Source of the DNA: Bacillota bacterium
Lineage (GTDB): Bacteria > Bacillota > Clostridia > Christensenellales > CALWSW01
Assembly (NCBI GenBank): GCA_023402915.1
Contig: JAEYFO010000164.1
Location: 1 to 8,990, forward strand
Direction: 5' to 3'
Length of the DNA stretch: 8,990 nt
The position numbers and the translations under genes were made by a program. Below the pieces are notes generated by a model that worked only from the letters and a program-made list of their open reading frames with translations, was not told the origin of the DNA and ran no database searches. Of this stretch, positions 4,666 through 8,990 are shown piece by piece. Position 1 is the first letter of the stretch. The number at the start of each line of letters is the position of its first letter.

Positions 4666-6972
4666 ATGATCGATCTGAGCACACTGAACAAAGAACAGCG
4701 GCGCGCCGTGGAAACGACCGAGGGCGCCGTTTTGATTTTGGCCGGAGCAGGCTCCGGAAAGACCCGGGCGCTGACGCACCGCATCGCCTATCTGATCGAA
4801 AAGGGCGTGCAGCCGTGGTCCATTCTGGCGCTGACGTTTACGAACAAGGCGGCGCGGGAAATGCGCGAGCGCATCGACCAGCTGGCCGGACGGGGCGGCG
4901 ACGACGTGTGGGTGAGCACGTTCCATTCCTGCTGCGCAAAAATCTTGCGGATCGACATTGAAAAAATGGGGTTCACCCGGGATTTTGTCATCTATGACGA
5001 CAGCGATCAGCTTTCGCTCATCGGTGAAATTCAAAAGCAGATGAACCTGCGGGAGGACGAATGGCCCAAGCGGGCGTTTCGCGCGGTGTTTTCCGAGGCG
5101 AAAAACCGTTCCACCAGGCCGGAAGAGTACCTGCGCGAAGCCACCGGCATGAAGGCCGACACCTATCTTGCGGCCTATAAGATTTACGAAAAGCGGCTGC
5201 GGGAAAACAACGCCCTCGACTTTGACGATCTGCTCCTTCGGACGCTGGAGCTGTTTCGGACCTGCCCGCAGGTGCTGGAAAAATATCAGGAAAAATTCCG
5301 CTATATCCACGTGGACGAGTATCAGGACACGAATCTGGCGCAGTATCAGTTTGTGAAGCTGCTGGCGAAAAAGCACGGCAACCTCTGCGTTGTGGGCGAC
5401 GACGACCAGAGCATTTACGGCTGGCGCGGCGCGGATATTCGAAACATTCTCGAATTTGAAAAGGACTATCCCGGCGCGGTGGTGCTGCGGCTGGAGCAGA
5501 ATTACCGCTCCACAGGCTATATTCTGGACGCGGCCAACGCCGTCATTTCCCGAAACACCGAGCGAAAGCCCAAGAAGCTCTGGACAGACCGGGGCAAGGG
5601 CGAAAAAATCACCCAGTACAACGCCTGGTCCGAGCGCGACGAGGCGGATTACGTCTGCCGCGTCATCAACGCCGACGTGATGAAGGGCGCGTCCTGCGGG
5701 GATTTCGCCGTGCTGTACCGCACGAACGGCCAGTCCCGCGTGCTGGAAGAAACCTTCACCTCCTACGGCATCCCCTACGTGGTGTACGGGTCGCTGCGGT
5801 TCTATGACCGGGCGGAGATCAAGGACGTTTTGGCCTATCTTCGGCTGATGGTCAACCCGAGGGACGAAGTGAGCCTTGCGCGGGTCATCAACACGCCCAA
5901 GCGCGGCATCGGCGAAGCGGCGCTGGCGGAGCTTCGTCAGGCGGCGGAGCAGACGGGCATGACGCTTCTTGACGCCTGTTTGCAGGCCGACGGGCTACCC
6001 CTTTCGGCGCGGGTGCGGACAAAGATCAAACCCTTCGGCGAATTGATGGCGCAGCTTCGGGCGCTGTCGGAACTGATGCCTCTTTCGGAATTTGCCGAAC
6101 AGCTCCTTGACATGGTGGGCTACTGGAAGTATCTGGACGAGGCGAAAAAAGCCGACGGAAAGCAGGAAGAACGCAAGGAAAACGTCCGGGAATTTTTGGG
6201 TGCCATTGCGGAATTTGAAAAGACGGTCGAAGAAAACGCCCTTTCGGCCTTTTTGGAAAACGTGTCGCTGGTGGCGAACGTCAGCGACGAGGGCAGCGAC
6301 GGCGCGGTGACGCTCATGACCATGCACAGCGCCAAGGGATTGGAGTTCCCGACGGTGTTCGTCTGCGGCATGGAAGAGGGGCTGTTCCCCACGTCCCGGG
6401 CGATCGCAAACCCGTCGGCCATGGAAGAGGAGCGGCGGCTTTGCTATGTGGCCATCACCCGCGCGATGAAAAAGCTCTATCTTCTGCGGGCGGAATCGCG
6501 GATGCTCTATAATGAGGTGGTGCGCCACAAGGAATCCCGTTTTCTGGAGGAGATCCCACCGGAGCTGTTCGACGGCATGGAACCGGTGCGCACGGCGGGC
6601 GGATTTTCGCAAGGGGCGCAGGGGCAAAGCCAGGGCAGCGGTTCGTTTTCGGGAGAGGGCGGTTATCGCGGCGAACGGAGCGCGGGAAGCGTTGGAAACT
6701 CGGGAAGCGCCAGCTCCTTTGGAACGGGCGTCTCCCGCACGCCGGTGCGGGATCTTTCTCCCCACGGCACGCCCGCGGGCGGCAGCTTTACGCCCGCTGC
6801 GCCCCGAAAGCCCAAGAAGCAATACGACTTTACGCTCTATCAGCGGGTGCGGCACGCCAAATTCGGCGAAGGGGAGATCACGCACATCGAAAATGGCGTG
6901 CTGACGATCGATTTCGACAGCTGCGGCGTAAAGAAGATCGTTGCGGCCTATGCGCCGGTGGAACCGGCCTGA
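4666..6972 (+). CDS. pcrA: ATP-dependent DNA helicase PcrA (UvrD/Rep family)
   Basis: Superfamily 1A 3'-5' helicase of 768 residues that unwinds DNA in repair, clears proteins such as RecA and stalled RNA polymerase, and supports plasmid replication in Gram-positive bacteria. All helicase motifs are intact: Q motif LNKEQRRAV (7-15), Walker A AGAGSGKT (26-33), Ia TFTNKAAREM, II VDEYQDTN (216-223), III GDDDQSIYGWRGAD (244-257), IV EQNYRST (277-283), V MHSAKGLEFP (553-562), VI YVAITRA (594-600). A Gly/Ser-rich, probably disordered linker (about 644-712) leads to a C-terminal Tudor-like domain (RVRHAKFGEGEI ... VLTIDFDSCGVKKIV), which in Bacillus PcrA contacts RNA polymerase. The ATG at 4666 is preferred because GGGAG lies 7 nt before it; the in-frame TTG 4648 and ATG 4660 have poorer context. 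ligA follows after 82 nt with no terminator, so they are probably co-transcribed. pcrB, present between yerC and pcrA in Bacillus, is absent here. Confidence 0.97.
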   Translation: MIDLSTLNKEQRRAVETTEGAVLILAGAGSGKTRALTHRIAYLIEKGVQPWSILALTFTNKAAREMRERIDQLAGRGGDDVWVSTFHSCCAKILRIDIEKMGFTRDFVIYDDSDQLSLIGEIQKQMNLREDEWPKRAFRAVFSEAKNRSTRPEEYLREATGMKADTYLAAYKIYEKRLRENNALDFDDLLLRTLELFRTCPQVLEKYQEKFRYIHVDEYQDTNLAQYQFVKLLAKKHGNLCVVGDDDQSIYGWRGADIRNILEFEKDYPGAVVLRLEQNYRSTGYILDAANAVISRNTERKPKKLWTDRGKGEKITQYNAWSERDEADYVCRVINADVMKGASCGDFAVLYRTNGQSRVLEETFTSYGIPYVVYGSLRFYDRAEIKDVLAYLRLMVNPRDEVSLARVINTPKRGIGEAALAELRQAAEQTGMTLLDACLQADGLPLSARVRTKIKPFGELMAQLRALSELMPLSEFAEQLLDMVGYWKYLDEAKKADGKQEERKENVREFLGAIAEFEKTVEENALSAFLENVSLVANVSDEGSDGAVTLMTMHSAKGLEFPTVFVCGMEEGLFPTSRAIANPSAMEEERRLCYVAITRAMKKLYLLRAESRMLYNEVVRHKESRFLEEIPPELFDGMEPVRTAGGFSQGAQGQSQGSGSFSGEGGYRGERSAGSVGNSGSASSFGTGVSRTPVRDLSPHGTPAGGSFTPAAPRKPKKQYDFTLYQRVRHAKFGEGEITHIENGVLTIDFDSCGVKKIVAAYAPVEPA

Positions 6973-6985
6973 GCGGGCGGCACGG

Positions 6986-7004
6986 TTTGAGGTTTGAACT
7001 TTGA
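6986..7004 (+). repeat. Three TTTGA repeats with 7-bp period between pcrA and ligA
   Basis: TTTGA occurs at 6986-6990, 6993-6997 and 7000-7004, each separated by two variable bases. This is a short phased repeat in the 82-nt spacer. It could be chance; no known site is recognised. Confidence 0.35.
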
Positions 7005-7039
7005 CGGCAGGGGGAACGCTTGCCGGAGAGGACAATGCA

Positions 7040-7045
7040 GGGAGG
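7040..7045 (+). promoter_or_regulatory. Ribosome binding site supporting the ligA start at 7055
   Basis: GGGAGG lies 9 nt before the ATG at 7055. The later in-frame ATGs at 7094 and 7148, closer to the conserved start of the ligase, have no comparable site, so an N-terminal extension is likely real. Confidence 0.7.
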
Positions 7046-7054
7046 AACAGCGCG

Positions 7055-8990
7055 ATGGCACAGGAAGAGCAGAAGAGCTTTTCGATCGGTTCGATGGAAG
7101 AACCGGAAAAAGAAAGCACGGCCCGGGAGCAGGACGCGATCGAGCGGATGAAGGCACTTTCGGCGCGCATTCAAAAACTCAGCTACGAATACTACGTGCT
7201 GGACGATCCCACGGTCAGCGATGCGCAGTGGGACGCGCTCTACGACGAGCTGTGCGCGCTTGAAGAAGAAACGGGCGTCGTGCTGCCCGACTCCCCCACG
7301 CGCAAGGTGGGCGGCGAGCCGCTGGCGGCCTTTGAGCCCTACCGGCACAAGGCGCGGCTCTGGAGCCTTGGAAAGGTCAAAACCGAAGGAGAAGTGCGCG
7401 ACTGGATCGAGCGGGTCATCCGCCTGCGGGCAGCGCGCGAAGCAGCCCATGGCCGGAAATTGCCGCCGCAGAAGTTAGCGCTCGAATATAAATTCGACGG
7501 TCTGACGGTCAACCTGACCTATCAAAACAGAACCCTCGTTCAGGCGGCCACCCGCGGCAACGGCGAGGTGGGCGAGGGCATTCTTGAGCAGGTGCGCACC
7601 ATCCGCTCCGTCCCAGCGACGATCCCCTATCCGGGAACGATCGAAGTGCAGGGCGAATGTATCATGCGCCTTTCCGTGCTGGAAGAATACAACAAAACCG
7701 CCAAAGAGCCGCTGAAAAACGCCCGAAACGGCGCTGCGGGCGCGCTGCGCAACCTCGATCCGAAGGTGACGGCGGCGCGAAAGCTGGACGTGTTCCTTTA
7801 TAATATCGGCTACGCGGAGGGCGGCCTTTCCATCGAAAACGAGGGGCAGATCTTTGACTTTCTGCGGGAAAACCACCTGCCGACCAGGGGGATCCTGGGG
7901 GTGTACGACGACGTGGACGCGCTGATGCAGGCGGTGGAAGAAGCCGAAAAGACCCGCGACAGCCTGGATTTTCTCATTGACGGACTGGTCGTCAAGGTCT
8001 GGGACAGCGAGACGCGGCAGGCGCTGGGCTATACGGACAAATTTCCCCGCTGGGCCATGGCCTATAAATTTGCGGCCGAAGAAATGACCACCACCATCGA
8101 AGAGGTGACGTGGGAGGTGGGGCGCACCGGAAAGCTGACGCCGCTGGCTCATCTGACGCCGGTGGACATCGGCGGCGTGACCGTACGCCGCGCCACGCTC
8201 AACAACATGGGCGACGTGGAGCGAAAAGGCGTCGCCATCGGCTCGACGGTGTTCATCCGCCGCAGCAACGACGTGATCCCGGAAATCCTCGGCACGACGC
8301 CGGACAGCCCGGCGGGCACGCCCATTCTGCCGCCCGACCATTGCCCGGCCTGCGGGGCGCACGTGGAGCAGCGGGGCGCGCTGCTGTTTTGCACCAACTC
8401 CCTTTCCTGCCGCCCGCAGATCGTGGGACGGCTGGCGCATTTTGCGTCCCGCTCCGCCATGGACATCGAGAGCTTTTCGGAAAAAACGGCGGAGTTTCTG
8501 GCGGAGCGCAAGGGGATCTCTTCCGTGGCCGACCTGTACCGTCTGAAAGAAGGCGACCTGAACGGTCTGGAAGGTTTTGGCGAAAAACGGGAGAAAAAGC
8601 TGCTTTCTGAAATCGAAAAGAGCAAAAACCGTCCGCTTTCCGCGTTTTTGTTTGCGCTGGGCATCCCAAACGTCGGCAGCAAGACCGCAAAGGATTTGGC
8701 GGAGCATTTCGGCTCGCTGGACGCGCTGCGAAAAGCCACGGCCGAGGAGCTGGTCGCCCTGCCGGACGTGGGCGATATCGTGGCCGAGGGCATCGTGGAG
8801 TTTTTCAGCGACGAACGGATCGGCGCGCAGGTGGACGAGCTGCTGGCGCTGGGTGTGAAAGCGCCCCACGAAGCCCGAAAGATTGCGGCAGACGGGCCGT
8901 TTTCCGGCCTGACTGTCGTGCTGACCGGCACGCTCTCTTCCATGGGCCGGACGGAAGCGGCGGCCAAGATCGAGGCGCTGGGCGGAAAAG
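7055..8990 (+). CDS. ligA: NAD-dependent DNA ligase LigA, 3'-partial
   Basis: Seals nicks in duplex DNA using NAD+, joining Okazaki fragments and finishing repair. 645 residues are visible and the frame runs open off the window end. Order: an acidic, Glu-rich N-terminal extension (1-28); domain Ia (ALSARIQKLSYEYYVLDDPTVSDAQWDALYDEL), which binds NMN; the adenylation domain with catalytic Lys146 in KFDG (codon 7490-7492), EVQGE, RNGAAGALRNLDP, DGLVVKV and YKFAAEE; the OB fold (VGRTGKLTPLAHLTPV ... IRRSNDVIPE); a four-cysteine zinc finger (CPAC at 430-433, CTNSLSC at 446-452); helix-hairpin-helix repeats (LGIPNVGSKTAKDL, ALPDVGDIVAEG); and the start of a BRCT domain (FSGLTVVLTGTL), cut at the window edge. 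Unusual: the common TRGDG is TRGNG and the following GED is GEG. Probably co-transcribed with pcrA, as in Bacillus. Clostridia may carry a second ligA, so whether this is the only ligase cannot be told here. Confidence 0.95.
   Translation, partial: MAQEEQKSFSIGSMEEPEKESTAREQDAIERMKALSARIQKLSYEYYVLDDPTVSDAQWDALYDELCALEEETGVVLPDSPTRKVGGEPLAAFEPYRHKARLWSLGKVKTEGEVRDWIERVIRLRAAREAAHGRKLPPQKLALEYKFDGLTVNLTYQNRTLVQAATRGNGEVGEGILEQVRTIRSVPATIPYPGTIEVQGECIMRLSVLEEYNKTAKEPLKNARNGAAGALRNLDPKVTAARKLDVFLYNIGYAEGGLSIENEGQIFDFLRENHLPTRGILGVYDDVDALMQAVEEAEKTRDSLDFLIDGLVVKVWDSETRQALGYTDKFPRWAMAYKFAAEEMTTTIEEVTWEVGRTGKLTPLAHLTPVDIGGVTVRRATLNNMGDVERKGVAIGSTVFIRRSNDVIPEILGTTPDSPAGTPILPPDHCPACGAHVEQRGALLFCTNSLSCRPQIVGRLAHFASRSAMDIESFSEKTAEFLAERKGISSVADLYRLKEGDLNGLEGFGEKREKKLLSEIEKSKNRPLSAFLFALGIPNVGSKTAKDLAEHFGSLDALRKATAEELVALPDVGDIVAEGIVEFFSDERIGAQVDELLALGVKAPHEARKIAADGPFSGLTVVLTGTLSSMGRTEAAAKIEALGGK

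Noticed and set aside
4528..5376. A 282-codon open frame on the - strand opposite the pcrA start
   Set aside because: It covers the pcrA promoter and Walker A region. Its composition is biased and no family is recognisable.
5995..7170. A 391-codon open frame on the - strand across the pcrA 3' end and ligA 5' end
   Set aside because: It overlaps the well-supported pcrA motifs V and VI and has no recognisable domain; it is an antisense by-product.
7475..8869. A 464-codon open frame on the - strand opposite ligA
   Set aside because: It lies wholly within ligA, whose domains and catalytic motifs are clear. The product is rich in Arg, His and Gln with no recognisable motif, as expected for an antisense frame in GC-rich DNA.
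1..8990. Defence, phage, mobile element or CRISPR content
   Set aside because: All genes are housekeeping or small conserved types, composition looks even, and there are no spacer-repeat arrays, terminal inverted repeats or transposase motifs.

Overview
The window is GC-rich bacterial chromosome with five protein-coding genes, all on the + strand. Protein sequence and gene order point to a GC-rich member of the Firmicutes, class Clostridia. The topoisomerase subunit resembles Bacillus/Clostridia ParC. The second gene belongs to a two-OB-fold SSB-like family that I know from Clostridia. The order yerC ... pcrA-ligA matches the yerC-pcrB-pcrA-ligA neighbourhood of Bacillus subtilis. I see no rRNA, tRNA, CRISPR array, insertion sequence, phage gene or plasmid function.

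Layout: (1) 1-2200, a type IIA topoisomerase A subunit, ParC-like, missing its N-terminus at the window edge and followed by an intrinsic terminator at 2326-2373. (2) 2519-3127, a protein with two tandem OB folds related to single-stranded DNA-binding protein; its true start is the internal ATG at 2519, which has a good Shine-Dalgarno site. (3) 3286-3594, a small TrpR-like helix-turn-helix protein (YerC/YecD), preceded by a repeated ACTATAG element that overlaps its likely promoter and followed by a strong terminator. (4) 3625-3814, a non-coding stretch with several inverted repeats and an orphan Shine-Dalgarno-like sequence. (5) 3890-4525, a gene starting at TTG whose product looks like a worn-down NodB/polysaccharide deacetylase fold that has lost most catalytic residues; it has its own promoter and terminator. 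(6) 4666-6972, the DNA helicase PcrA. (7) 7055 to the end, an NAD-dependent DNA ligase (LigA) cut off in its BRCT domain. pcrA and ligA probably form one transcription unit.

Most of the genes serve chromosome maintenance: decatenation and supercoil control (ParC-like), single-strand DNA binding (SSB-like), strand displacement and removal of roadblocks (PcrA), and nick sealing (LigA). YerC is a putative regulator. The deacetylase-like protein is the outlier and the most novel item. I found no sign of a defence system or other accessory module; this reads as core chromosome with some lineage-specific twists. Large open frames on the opposite strand and in other frames are by-products of high GC content.
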